Shown here in pieces: positions 7,481 to 14,342 of a DNA stretch of 14,923 bases. The position numbers were made by a program, and so were the translations under genes. Position 1 is the stretch's first letter; each line of letters opens with the position of its first letter. The stretch comes from JAEKLB01 sp050249235 (GTDB lineage Bacteria; Actinomycetota; Acidimicrobiia; Acidimicrobiales; CADCSY01): assembly GCA_050249235.1 (NCBI GenBank), contig JBFWQW010000070.1, positions 1 to 14,923 of the forward strand, read 5' to 3'. Below the pieces are notes generated by a model. The model did not search any database, was not told the origin of the DNA, and saw only the letters and a program-made list of their open reading frames with translations.

Positions 7481-8827
7481 GTGATCCCGGTGGTCACCCC
7501 CGACGAGGCGAGGGCGCTCGACGCCGCATCGCCCGTCCCGCTCGACGTGCTGGTCGAGCGGGCCGGCGCCGCCGTGGCCCGCGAGGCGCTGGAGCTCCTG
7601 GGCGGGGCCTACGGGCGCCGGGTGGTGGTGCTGGCCGGCAAGGGCCACAACGGCGACGACGGCCGGGTCGCGGCCCGCCTGCTCGAGCGGCGCGGGGCCC
7701 GCGTCGAGGTGGTCGACGCCCTCCGCAGCCCGGCCCGGCTCCCCCGGTGCGACCTCGTGGTCGACGCCGCCTTCGGCACCGGCTTCCGGGGGACGTGGGC
7801 GGCCCCGTCGACCGACGCGCCCGTGCTCGCGGTCGACGTTCCCTCGGGTGTCGACGGGCTGACCGGCGAGGCCGCGCCGGGTGTGCTCCGGGCCGACCGC
7901 ACGGTCACCTTTGCGGCGCTCAAGCCCGGCCTGCTGCTCGGCCGGGGCGCCGAGCTGGCCGGCGACGTGGTGGTGGCCGACATCGGCCTCGACGGGGCCG
8001 GCGCGGCCCGGGCCTGGCTGGTGGAGGCGGCCGACGTGAGGGCCTGGCTACCGTCCCGCCGGCGGGACGCCCACAAGTGGCAGGCGGCCACCTGGATCGT
8101 GGCCGGGAGCCCGGGCATGAACGGCGCGGCCCTGCTCGCGACCCGGGGAGCGCAGCGATCGGGGGCGAGCTACGTGCGGCTGTCCGTGCCGGGTGCGGGC
8201 CCGGCCGCCCCGGTCCCGATGGCGCCGCCGGAGGCGGTGCAGTGGGCCCTGCCCACCTCGGGCTGGGCGGCCGAGGTGCTCGCCGGCTGCGACCGCATCC
8301 GCTCCCTCGTGGTGGGCCCGGGCCTGGGCCGGGCCGGTGACGCCGACGTCCGGGCCCTGCTGGCCGGCCTGGCGCTGCCCGTCGTGGTCGACGGCGACGG
8401 CCTCACCGCCCTGGCCCCGCTCGACCACCCGCTGGCCGCCGGCGCCGTCCTCACGCCCCACGACGGCGAGCTGGCCCGCCTGACCGGCGGCCCCCCGGGC
8501 CCCGACCGGCTCGACCAGGCCAGGCGGCTGGCGTCGCGCGCCGGGTGCACCGTCCTGCTGAAGGGTCCGGTCACGGCGGTCGCCGATCCCGACGGGAGCG
8601 TCCTGCTGTCCGCCACCGGCGACGCCCGACTGGCCACGGCCGGCACCGGCGACGTGCTGGCCGGCATCATCGGCGGCCTGCTGGCCCAGGGCGTGGCGCC
8701 GGCCCGGGCGGCGGCGGCCGGCGCCTGGCTCCACGGCGAGGCCGGGGCCGCCGGCCGGGTCCGGGGGCTGCTCGCCGGCGACCTGCCAGACTTCCTGCCG
8801 TCCGTGTTCGAGCGACTGGAGCGGTGA
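7481..8827 (+). CDS. nnr: Bifunctional NAD(P)H-hydrate epimerase / ADP-dependent dehydratase
   Basis: Nnr repairs hydrated NADH and NADPH: the N-terminal YjeF_N domain epimerises R- and S-NAD(P)HX, and the C-terminal ribokinase-like domain dehydrates the S form using ADP. In the first domain (about 1-200) are GKGHNGDDG (53-61), the catalytic Asp candidate D95 in VVDAAFGTGFRG and DVPSGVDGLTG (119-129). In the second are GSPGMNGAALLA (209-220), VVGPGLG, LTPHDGELARL and GTGDVLAGIIGGLLAQG with D391. Length is 448 residues, on the short side of the usual ~500. The GTG start is preceded by a purine-rich GAGAGGGGGG at 7467-7476. The usual family motif in the first loop reads NNGGDG; here it is HNGDDG, a variation and not an obvious loss. 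The gene ends in TGATG, overlapping the CBS gene start by one base. Confidence 0.94.
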   Translation: MIPVVTPDEARALDAASPVPLDVLVERAGAAVAREALELLGGAYGRRVVVLAGKGHNGDDGRVAARLLERRGARVEVVDALRSPARLPRCDLVVDAAFGTGFRGTWAAPSTDAPVLAVDVPSGVDGLTGEAAPGVLRADRTVTFAALKPGLLLGRGAELAGDVVVADIGLDGAGAARAWLVEAADVRAWLPSRRRDAHKWQAATWIVAGSPGMNGAALLATRGAQRSGASYVRLSVPGAGPAAPVPMAPPEAVQWALPTSGWAAEVLAGCDRIRSLVVGPGLGRAGDADVRALLAGLALPVVVDGDGLTALAPLDHPLAAGAVLTPHDGELARLTGGPPGPDRLDQARRLASRAGCTVLLKGPVTAVADPDGSVLLSATGDARLATAGTGDVLAGIIGGLLAQGVAPARAAAAGAWLHGEAGAAGRVRGLLAGDLPDFLPSVFERLER

Positions 8828-9294
8828 TGCCGAGAGAGATGCTGGTCCGCGAGGTCATGACCGCCGACGTGCTGGCGTTCAGGCCCACCGACGCGGTCCA
8901 GGATGCCTACACCCAGCTCGTCGAGCGCGACGTCGACGGCGCGCCCGTCGTCGACGGCGACGGCCGCGTGATCGGTGTGCTCACCACTGACGACCTCCTC
9001 GTCGAGGAGACCAGGCTCCACTACCCGACGGTGGTGTCGCTGTTCGGCGCCTACCTCGAGCTGCCGTCGGCCCATCGGCGCTTCGAGGAGGAGCTCCGGA
9101 AGGCGGTGGCGGCCACGGTGGCCGACGCCATGGACGACGACCCGATCGTCTGCGCCGAGGACGACACCCTCGAGCACGTCGCCACGTTGATGCACGAGCG
9201 CCACGTGTCGCGGCTCCCCGTGGTGCGGGACGGCCGGCTCGTCGGCATCGTCGCCAGGGGCGACATCCTCCGCGCCGTGATGGGCAAGCGGTGA
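8827..9294 (+). CDS. Small protein with two CBS domains
   Basis: This 155-residue cytoplasmic protein consists almost wholly of a CBS (Bateman) pair, modules that usually bind adenosyl ligands such as AMP, ATP or SAM and act as energy sensors. CBS1 spans about 7-58 (VREVMTADVLAFRPTDAV to GRVIGVLTTDDLL), and CBS2 about 97-153 (VADAMDDDPIVCAEDDTL to GRLVGIVARGDILRAVM). A linker of about 40 residues containing a helix rich in R, E and K (81-95) separates them. No catalytic domain is attached, so the partner is unknown. The ATG overlaps the nnr stop as TGATG, with GGAG (8818-8821) five bases upstream, so co-translation with nnr is likely. I do not recall it as a standard member of the nnr-alr neighbourhood in Mycobacterium. 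Specific regulation of Nnr or Alr by it would be speculation. Confidence 0.92.
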   Translation: MPREMLVREVMTADVLAFRPTDAVQDAYTQLVERDVDGAPVVDGDGRVIGVLTTDDLLVEETRLHYPTVVSLFGAYLELPSAHRRFEEELRKAVAATVADAMDDDPIVCAEDDTLEHVATLMHERHVSRLPVVRDGRLVGIVARGDILRAVMGKR

Positions 9295-9322
9295 GGGGGC
9301 CGGCTCGACCGATTCCGGGTCG

Positions 9323-10447
9323 ATGACCCGCTCGGCCCGGGCCGAGGTCGACCTCGGGCTGGTCGCCCACAACGTCCGCGTGCTCGTCGACACCGTGGCC
9401 CCGGCCGCGGTGTGCGCGGTGGTGAAGGCCGACGGCTACGGCCACGGTGCGGTGGCGGTGGCCGAGGCGGCGCTCGCCGCCGGCGCGAGATGGCTGGCCG
9501 TGGCCCTGCCCGGCGAGGGCGCCGCGCTGCGGGAGGCCGGCATCACCGCGCCCGTCCTGCTCCTGTCGGAGCCGGAGACCTGGGAGGGCGCCCTCGACGC
9601 CGGGCTCACGCCCACCGCCTACAACGCCGACGGCATCGAGGCCCTCGGCCGGGCCGCGGCCGAGCGGGACGCCGTCGTCGACGTCCACCTGAAGGTCGAC
9701 ACGGGCATGCACCGAGTCGGCGCCCCGCCGGCGTCGGCGGTCGAGCGGGCCCGGGCCATCGCCGCCCACCCGGCGCTGCGGCTGGCGGCGGTCTGGACCC
9801 ACTGCCCGGTGGCCGACGAGCCCGCCAACCCCTTCACCGACGCCCAGGCCGACCGGCTCGACGGCGTGGTCGCCGCCATCCGGGCGGCCGGCATCGACGT
9901 GCCGATGGTCCACGCCGCCAACTCGGCTGCCGCCCTCGTCCACCCCCGGCTGCGCCTCGACCTCGTGCGGTGCGGCATCGCCGTCTACGGCCTGGCGCCC
10001 TCGCCGGCGCTGCGGGGCGTGGCCGACCTCCGCCCGGTCCTGTCGCTGAAGGCCCGCGTGTCCCACGTGCAGCGGGTGCCGGCCGGGGACGCCGTCTCCT
10101 ACGGCCTCCGCCGGGCCACGCCCCGCGACACGGTCGTGGCCACGGTGCCGCTCGGCTACGCCGACGGGGTCCCCCGCCGGCTGGGCGAGCTGGGCGCGAC
10201 GGTGCTCGTCGGCGGGGTCAGGCGTCCCCTGGCCGGCGCCGTCACCATGGACCAGCTGATGGTCGACTGCGGTCCCGGGTCGACCGTCGCCATCGGCGAC
10301 GAGGTGGTGCTGCTCGGTCGGCAGGGCACCGGGGAGATCCCGGCCGGAGAGTGGGCCGAGCTGCTCGGCACCATCGAGTACGAGATCGTCTGCGGCATCG
10401 GGGCCCGGGTGCCGCGGGTGCACCTGGACCCTACGATCGGGGCGTGA
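9323..10447 (+). CDS. alr: Alanine racemase
   Basis: Alr is a cytoplasmic PLP enzyme interconverting L- and D-alanine for peptidoglycan. The 374-residue protein has the family's normal length and both catalytic residues: K35 in VVKADGYGHG, which carries PLP, and Y260 in AVSYGLRR, the opposing base. HLKVDTGMHRVG (122-133), HAANSAAAL and the PLP-phosphate-binding region up to VPLGYADGVPRR are also typical, and the C-terminal beta domain ends near GARVPRV. The ATG is chosen because it directly precedes the conserved RAEVDLGLVAHN start. There is no Shine-Dalgarno sequence in the 28-base gap after the CBS gene, only a small inverted repeat (CGACC 9306-9310 with GGTCG 9318-9322) abutting the start codon. 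The stop overlaps the uracil-DNA glycosylase start as GTGA. Confidence 0.96.
   Translation: MTRSARAEVDLGLVAHNVRVLVDTVAPAAVCAVVKADGYGHGAVAVAEAALAAGARWLAVALPGEGAALREAGITAPVLLLSEPETWEGALDAGLTPTAYNADGIEALGRAAAERDAVVDVHLKVDTGMHRVGAPPASAVERARAIAAHPALRLAAVWTHCPVADEPANPFTDAQADRLDGVVAAIRAAGIDVPMVHAANSAAALVHPRLRLDLVRCGIAVYGLAPSPALRGVADLRPVLSLKARVSHVQRVPAGDAVSYGLRRATPRDTVVATVPLGYADGVPRRLGELGATVLVGGVRRPLAGAVTMDQLMVDCGPGSTVAIGDEVVLLGRQGTGEIPAGEWAELLGTIEYEIVCGIGARVPRVHLDPTIGA
10432..10437 (+). promoter_or_regulatory. Candidate leaderless -10 box for the UDG gene
   Basis: TACGAT matches the TANNNT -10 consensus and lies exactly six bases before the GTG at 10444. That is the spacing expected when transcription starts at the first base of the start codon. 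It sits in the last codons of alr, and no Shine-Dalgarno sequence precedes the GTG. No convincing -35 is seen. If used, it would give the downstream DNA-repair and tsa genes a second promoter. Confidence 0.4.
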
Positions 10448-11007
10448 CGGACCTCGCTGCGCTGGCCACGGAGGCCAGCACGTGCACGCGCTGCGCGCTC
10501 GCCGCCGGTCGCACCCAGGTGGTGTTCGGTCGGGGCAACCCGGACGCCGACCTGGTGTTCGTCGGCGAGGCTCCCGGCGCCGAGGAGGACGCCCGCGGCC
10601 TGCCGTTCGTCGGCCGCTCGGGCCAGCTCCTCGACCGGCTCGTGCTCGAGGAGATCGGCCTCACCGACGACCGCTTCTACGTGATGAACGTCCTCAAGTG
10701 CCGCCCGCCCGGGAACCGCGACCCGAGGCCGGAGGAGGTCGAGGCATGCAGCGGGTGGTTCGACGCTCAGCTCGGCCTGCTCGACCCCGCCGTCGTCGTC
10801 CCGCTCGGGAACTTCGCCACGCGGGCCCTCCTGGAAACGACCGCCGGCATCACCAAGCTCAGGGGCCGCAGCTACCCGTGGCGGGGCCGGGTGCTGGTGC
10901 CCACCTACCACCCCGCCGCCGTCCTGCGCGGGGGGTCGGTCCCCATGGCGGAGATGCGGGCCGACCTGGTGCGGGCCAAGCACGCCCTCCCGGTGGGGGC
11001 GTCGTGA
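10444..11007 (+). CDS. Family-4 (Fe-S) uracil-DNA glycosylase
   Basis: This enzyme removes uracil from DNA, starting base-excision repair of deaminated cytosine. The 187-residue protein has the four cysteines that bind the 4Fe-4S cluster in family-4 enzymes: C14 and C17 (CTRC), C86 (VLKCRPPGNRDP) and C102 (EACSGWF). It also has GEAPGAEEDARGLPFVGRSG (41-60), the uracil-binding N82, and the DNA-contacting loop YHPAAVLR with H156. The GTG at 10444 is chosen because it overlaps the alr stop as GTGA and gives the normal distance to the first CxxC. The stop overlaps tsaE in the same way. A DNA-repair gene between alr and tsaE is not part of the usual neighbourhood I recall. Family-5 UdgB is less likely, because the motif 1 sequence here is that of family 4. 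Confidence 0.94.
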   Translation: MTDLAALATEASTCTRCALAAGRTQVVFGRGNPDADLVFVGEAPGAEEDARGLPFVGRSGQLLDRLVLEEIGLTDDRFYVMNVLKCRPPGNRDPRPEEVEACSGWFDAQLGLLDPAVVVPLGNFATRALLETTAGITKLRGRSYPWRGRVLVPTYHPAAVLRGGSVPMAEMRADLVRAKHALPVGAS

Positions 11008-11549
11008 GCCGCTACCGCACCACCGGCGTCGACGAGACCCGCCGTCTGGCCGCCGCCATCTCGGCCCTGGCCCGTCCCGGCGACCTGATCCTCCTCGTCG
11101 GCGACCTCGGCGCCGGCAAGACCGCCTTCGCCCAGGGCTTCGCCGCCGCCCTCGGCGTCGAGGAGCAGGTGACGAGCCCCACCTTCACGCTGGCCCGCAC
11201 CTACCAGGGCCGCCTGACGCTCAACCACCTCGACGTCTACCGCCTCGACCGTCTCCAGGAGGCCGACGACCTCGGGCTGGCCGAGCTCGTCGACGACGGC
11301 GGCGTCACGCTCATCGAGTGGGGCGACGCCGTGCGCCCCGCGCTCCCGCCCGACTACCTGGAGGTGCGGTTGGCCTTCGGCGCCGGGCCCGACCCCACCG
11401 GCCCGGCCGCGGGCGATCTCGCCGCGGTCGATCTCGCAGCGGTCGACGCGGCGGACGACGTGCGGGACATCGAGCTTTCGATCCTCGGGCCGTCGTGGAC
11501 CTCCCGGGCCCACGCCCTCGGGGCGGCCGTGGAGGCATGGGGGTGCTGA
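11004..11549 (+). CDS. tsaE: t6A biosynthesis ATPase TsaE
   Basis: TsaE is the small ATPase that binds the TsaBD complex and allows repeated cycles of N6-threonylcarbamoyl-adenosine formation at position 37 of ANN-decoding tRNAs. Walker A is GDLGAGKT (33-40), followed by TSPTF (58-62), the HLDVYR motif (75-80) and IEWGD (104-108), in the usual order. Length is 181 residues, about 20-30 longer than typical. The excess is an acidic, alanine-rich segment around 138-153 that contains a 15-bp tandem duplication. The GTG start overlaps the uracil-DNA glycosylase stop as GTGA; a GGTGGGGG tract about five bases upstream may serve as a weak ribosome-binding site. The next gene, tsaB, begins before this one ends, fitting coupled production of interacting proteins. 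Confidence 0.95.
   Translation: MSRYRTTGVDETRRLAAAISALARPGDLILLVGDLGAGKTAFAQGFAAALGVEEQVTSPTFTLARTYQGRLTLNHLDVYRLDRLQEADDLGLAELVDDGGVTLIEWGDAVRPALPPDYLEVRLAFGAGPDPTGPAAGDLAAVDLAAVDAADDVRDIELSILGPSWTSRAHALGAAVEAWGC
11415..11444 (+). repeat. 15-bp tandem duplication inside tsaE
   Basis: Two adjacent 15-base units (11415-11429 and 11430-11444) differ at one base and encode DLAAV twice; a degraded third copy (GACGCGGCG) follows. The unit length keeps the frame. It lies in a variable acidic loop after the conserved ATPase motifs. Confidence 0.8.
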
Positions 11550-12232
11550 TCCTCGGCATCGACACCGCCACGCCGCAGGTCGGGTGCGCCATCGGCGGCT
11601 ACGAGGGGGTGCTGGCCTCCTTCTCGTCGGCCAGGGGTCGCCGGCACGCCGAGACGCTGGCGCCGGCCGTCGAGTTCCTCTGCGTGCAGGCCCACGTCCA
11701 GCTGTCGGAGATCGGCGTCGTCGCCGTCGACGTCGGTCCCGGCATGTTCACGGGGATGCGAGTGGGCATCGCCACCGCCAAGGCGATGGCGTCGGCCCTC
11801 CGGATCCCGATGATCGGGGTGCCGAGCCTCGACCTGCTGGCCTTCCCGGTGCGTCGGTCGGCCCGGCGCATCGTCTCGGTCGTCGACGCCCGCCGGGGCG
11901 AGGTCTTCTACGCGTTCTACCGCCAGGTCCCGGGCGGTGTGCAGCGGCTCTCCGAGATGCGGTGCGGCTCGCCGGAGCAGCTGTGCTCCGAGATCCAGGC
12001 GACCGGCGAGGAGTGCCTCGCCGTCGGCGACGGCGCCCTCCGCTACGCCGACCGCCTGGCCGAGCTCCGGGAGGTCGAGGTCGGCGAGGCCGGCGTCGCC
12101 TTCCCCTCGGCGGCATCGCTCGTCGAGCTCGCCCACCCCCGGGCCCTCCGGGAGGACTTCGTCAACCCCTGGGAGCTCCAACCCGTCTACCTGCGCAAGC
12201 CCGACGCCGAGATCAACTGGACCTCGAGGTGA
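11543..12232 (+). CDS. tsaB: t6A biosynthesis protein TsaB
   Basis: TsaB is the inactive ASKHA-fold paralogue that dimerises with TsaD in the t6A synthase. The 229-residue product starts MLILGIDTATP and carries GPGMFTGMRVGIATAKAMA (from 65), the family's best-conserved element, then VDARRGEVFYAFY and a C-terminus ending near LQPVYLRKPDAE. I chose GTG 11543 because GGAGG at 11531-11535 is 7 bases upstream and the protein then begins exactly where the family does. An ATG at 11537, two codons earlier, would be only one base from that GGAGG and is less likely. The gene overlaps tsaE by 7 bases and ends in a GTGA junction with rimI. Length is typical. Confidence 0.94.
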   Translation: MLILGIDTATPQVGCAIGGYEGVLASFSSARGRRHAETLAPAVEFLCVQAHVQLSEIGVVAVDVGPGMFTGMRVGIATAKAMASALRIPMIGVPSLDLLAFPVRRSARRIVSVVDARRGEVFYAFYRQVPGGVQRLSEMRCGSPEQLCSEIQATGEECLAVGDGALRYADRLAELREVEVGEAGVAFPSAASLVELAHPRALREDFVNPWELQPVYLRKPDAEINWTSR

Positions 12233-12792
12233 CCGCGGCCCGACCCGACGAGCTGCCGGGGCCCCACGTCCACATCGTGCCGATGCGCCGTCGCCACCTC
12301 CGGTCGGTGCTGCGCATCGAGAGCCAGGTGTACCCGCGCCCCTGGAGCCTCGGTGCCTTCCTCTCGGAGATGGGCCAGCGGACGAGCCGGTTCTACGTCG
12401 TGGCCAAGGAGGGCGGCGCCGTGGTGGGCTTCGCCGGGCTGATGGTGACGCTCGACGAGGGCCACGTCACGACGATCGCGGTCGACCCCCGCGAGCAGCG
12501 CCGGGGCGTGGGCGCCCGCCTCCTTCTCACGCTCTCGCGGGCCGCCATCGCCAGGGGCTGCCACGGCCTCACCCTCGAGGTGCGGGTGTCCAACGAGCCG
12601 GCCCAGGCCATGTACCGCCGCTTCGGCTACGCCCCGGCCGGCATCCGCAAGGGCTACTACGCGGAGACCAACGAGGACGCCCTGGTGATGTGGGCCCACG
12701 ATGTCGACCTCCCGGCCTACGCGGAGCGCCTCGACGCCATCGAGGCCGCGCTGGCCGGCACCACCAGCCACGAAGAGGGGATGCCCCTGTGA
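12229..12792 (+). CDS. rimI: GNAT N-acetyltransferase RimI
   Basis: RimI is a GNAT-fold enzyme that acetylates protein N-termini using acetyl-CoA; in E. coli it modifies ribosomal protein S18. The 187-residue protein shows the acetyl-CoA P-loop REQRRGVGARL (88-98), the RimI-like LEVRVSNEPAQAMYRRFGY (116-134) and GIRKGYYAETNEDALVMW (138-155), whose tyrosine pair is characteristic. It is longer than the E. coli enzyme (148 residues) through a leader of about 15 residues and a tail of about 30. The GTG start overlaps tsaB as GTGA, and the end overlaps tsaD as GTGA. The tsaB-rimI-tsaD order is common in actinobacteria, so the assignment is well supported by context. The true substrate in this organism is unknown. 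Confidence 0.92.
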   Translation: MTAARPDELPGPHVHIVPMRRRHLRSVLRIESQVYPRPWSLGAFLSEMGQRTSRFYVVAKEGGAVVGFAGLMVTLDEGHVTTIAVDPREQRRGVGARLLLTLSRAAIARGCHGLTLEVRVSNEPAQAMYRRFGYAPAGIRKGYYAETNEDALVMWAHDVDLPAYAERLDAIEAALAGTTSHEEGMPL

Positions 12793-13787
12793 CCACGATC
12801 CTCGGGATCGAGACCAGCTGCGACGAGACCGCCGCGTCCGTCGTCCGGGACGGGCGCGACGTCCTGTCCTCGGTCGTGTCCAGCCAGGTCGACCTGCACG
12901 CCCGCTTCGGCGGGGTCGTGCCCGAGCTGGCCAGCCGGGCCCACGTCGAGCTCCTCACCCCGGTGGTGGCCGAGGCCCTCGTCGAGGCCGGCCTGGCCGG
13001 CGAGGAGGTCGACGCCGTGGCCGCCACGGTCGGGCCCGGCCTCATCGGCTCGCTGCTGGTCGGCGTGTCCGCCGCCAAGGCGATGGCGCTGGTGTGGGGC
13101 GTCCCGTTCGTCGGCGTCAACCACCTCGAGGCCCACTGCGTGGCCGCCTTCCTCGAGGAGCCCGACCTGAAGCCGCCGATCGTGGTCCTCTTGGTTTCCG
13201 GGGGCCACACCCTGCTCGTCGAGGTCGCGGCCGTCGGCCGCTACCGGGTGCTCGGGGGCACCATCGACGACGCCGCCGGCGAGGCCTTCGACAAGGTGGC
13301 CCGGTTCCTCGGGCTCGGCTACCCCGGCGGCCCGGCCATCGACCGGGTGGCCCTCGCCGGCGACCCCACCGCCATCCGGTTCCCCCGGGCCATGCTCGAC
13401 GAGGGCCTCGACCTGTCCTTCTCCGGGCTCAAGACCTCGGTGATCAACCACGTGCGCAAGCATCCCGACGTGTCGACGGAGGACGTCTGCGCCTCGTTCC
13501 AGGAGGCCGTGGTCGACGTCCTCGTCACCAAGGCCAGGCGGGCGGCCCGCCAGGTCGGTGCCCGCGGCCTGGCGCTGGCCGGCGGGGTGGCGGCCAACTC
13601 CCAGCTCCGGGAGCGCCTCCTCGACGCCTGCGCCGAGGACGGGCTCCAGGGCTTCCTGCCGAGCCGGGCCATGTGCACCGACAACGCCGCCATGGTCGCG
13701 GCCACCGCCTTCCACCGCTTGGAGGCCGACGGGCCGACCTCCCTCGCCGCCGGCGCCGACCCCAACCTCCGCATCGCCACCGTCTGA
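12789..13787 (+). CDS. tsaD: tRNA t6A threonylcarbamoyltransferase TsaD
   Basis: TsaD is the catalytic subunit that transfers the threonylcarbamoyl group to A37 of tRNA. The 332-residue protein has the family's usual length and motifs: ILGIETSCDETAASVV at the start, the metal-binding HLEAH with H112 and H116, LLVSGGHTLL (134-143), GGTIDDAAGEAFDKVARFLGLGYPGG, LAGGVAANSQLRERL (263-277) and CTDNAAM with metal ligand D298. The GTG start overlaps rimI as GTGA and is preceded by GAGGGG (12775-12780) eight bases upstream. TsaB and TsaE are encoded just upstream, so the complex genes are together except for TsaC, which makes the threonylcarbamoyl-AMP donor. No sign of decay. Confidence 0.97.
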   Translation: MTTILGIETSCDETAASVVRDGRDVLSSVVSSQVDLHARFGGVVPELASRAHVELLTPVVAEALVEAGLAGEEVDAVAATVGPGLIGSLLVGVSAAKAMALVWGVPFVGVNHLEAHCVAAFLEEPDLKPPIVVLLVSGGHTLLVEVAAVGRYRVLGGTIDDAAGEAFDKVARFLGLGYPGGPAIDRVALAGDPTAIRFPRAMLDEGLDLSFSGLKTSVINHVRKHPDVSTEDVCASFQEAVVDVLVTKARRAARQVGARGLALAGGVAANSQLRERLLDACAEDGLQGFLPSRAMCTDNAAMVAATAFHRLEADGPTSLAAGADPNLRIATV

Positions 13788-13798
13788 CCGGCCGACCC

Positions 13799-14251
13799 AT
13801 GGCCCGCCCCGCCGGCACCCCTGCGACCGGCACCCCTGCGACTGGCACCCCTGCGACTGGCCGGTCTCTCCGCCTCGGGATCGAGGCGGCCTACGTGGCC
13901 GTGGTGGCGGGGCTCACCGCGGTCGGCTTCGGCCTCGACGGCGAGGCCGAGGTCGTCTGGGCCATCGCGGCCGCGTTCGCCCTCTGCCTGCCGACGATGC
14001 TCGCCGCACTGCCGATCTTCTACGTCGTGGTGGCGGCGGCGTGGAGCCTCGCCGGCACGAGCGCCAGCTCGGGCGCCTGCTCCTCCTTCGAGGCAGCCGG
14101 CGCCGGGTGCGGCACCGACGAGGGCTCGCTGGTCGTTGGCCTGGCCTACCTGGGGGTGATGGTCGGCGCCGCCGCCGCCAACGTGGCCGTCCTCCGGGCC
14201 CTCACCCGGGCCCTGGCGGCGAGGCGGGCCCCCCGGGGCACCCCGGCCTGA
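13799..14251 (+). CDS. Small unrecognised membrane protein
   Basis: I do not recognise this 150-residue protein. It starts with a low-complexity N-terminus (GTPATGTPATGTPATG) followed by about three to four predicted hydrophobic segments: about 28-46, 52-69, 70-86 and 110-132. A short polar loop between the last two holds C94 and C104, which could form a disulfide if outside the membrane. The tail is basic (RALTRALAARRAPRG), suggesting a cytoplasmic C-terminus by the positive-inside rule. ATG 13799 is 11 bases after tsaD and has no clear Shine-Dalgarno sequence; a start downstream of the repeat is possible but no good candidate is evident. It is probably the last gene of the tsa transcript. 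Codon use matches its neighbours, and the hydrophobic pattern makes a non-coding explanation unlikely. Confidence 0.7.
   Translation: MARPAGTPATGTPATGTPATGRSLRLGIEAAYVAVVAGLTAVGFGLDGEAEVVWAIAAAFALCLPTMLAALPIFYVVVAAAWSLAGTSASSGACSSFEAAGAGCGTDEGSLVVGLAYLGVMVGAAAANVAVLRALTRALAARRAPRGTPA
13814..13858 (+). repeat. Three 15-bp tandem repeats near start of membrane-protein gene
   Basis: The unit GGCACCCCTGCGACY occurs three times in a row (13814-13828, 13829-13843, 13844-13858), identical except for the final base of the first unit. It encodes GTPAT three times. The length keeps frame, so copy-number change would lengthen or shorten the N-terminus without disrupting the gene. Confidence 0.95.
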
Positions 14252-14278
14252 CGGGGCCGGGGCCGGCCCCGCGCCCCG
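14252..14278 (+). terminator. GC-only hairpin after the tsa-cluster
   Basis: CGGGGC (14252-14257) can pair with GCCCCG (14273-14278) around the 12-base palindrome GGGGCCGGCCCC (14259-14270). It begins directly after a stop codon and precedes a new promoter, so it may end the upstream transcript. No T tract follows, and such GC runs can occur by chance in this genome. Confidence 0.4.
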
Positions 14279-14286
14279 GACTGCGG

Positions 14287-14316
14287 TTGCGCCTCCCCGG
14301 AGGGCGTGCTTATCGT
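14287..14316 (+). promoter_or_regulatory. Putative groES-groEL promoter
   Basis: TTGCGC (14287-14292) and TATCGT (14311-14316) are spaced 18 bases apart and resemble housekeeping sigma -35 and -10 boxes. Transcription would begin about 14322-14324, inside the CIRCE element, the usual geometry for HrcA repression. The match is weak to moderate and the start site is inferred. Confidence 0.45.
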
Positions 14317-14342
14317 TAGCACTCGACATATGAGAGTGCTAA
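14316..14342. promoter_or_regulatory. CIRCE operator (HrcA-binding site)
   Basis: TTAGCACTC (14316-14324) and GAGTGCTAA (14334-14342) form a perfect 9-9-9 inverted repeat identical to the CIRCE consensus. HrcA binds this element and represses groESL until heat shock. It lies 20 bases before groES. The hrcA gene itself is not in the window. Confidence 0.97.

Noticed and set aside
8170..10423. Long minus-strand open frames opposite nnr, the CBS gene and alr
   Set aside because: They have no recognisable motifs, their composition is dominated by Arg, Ala, Gly and His, and the plus-strand genes have complete conserved motifs over the same bases.
11537..11542. ATG 11537 as the tsaB start
   Set aside because: It is one base from the GGAGG and adds two residues not seen in the family; GTG 11543 has ideal spacing and matches the usual MLILxIDTA start. 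The difference is small and not certain.
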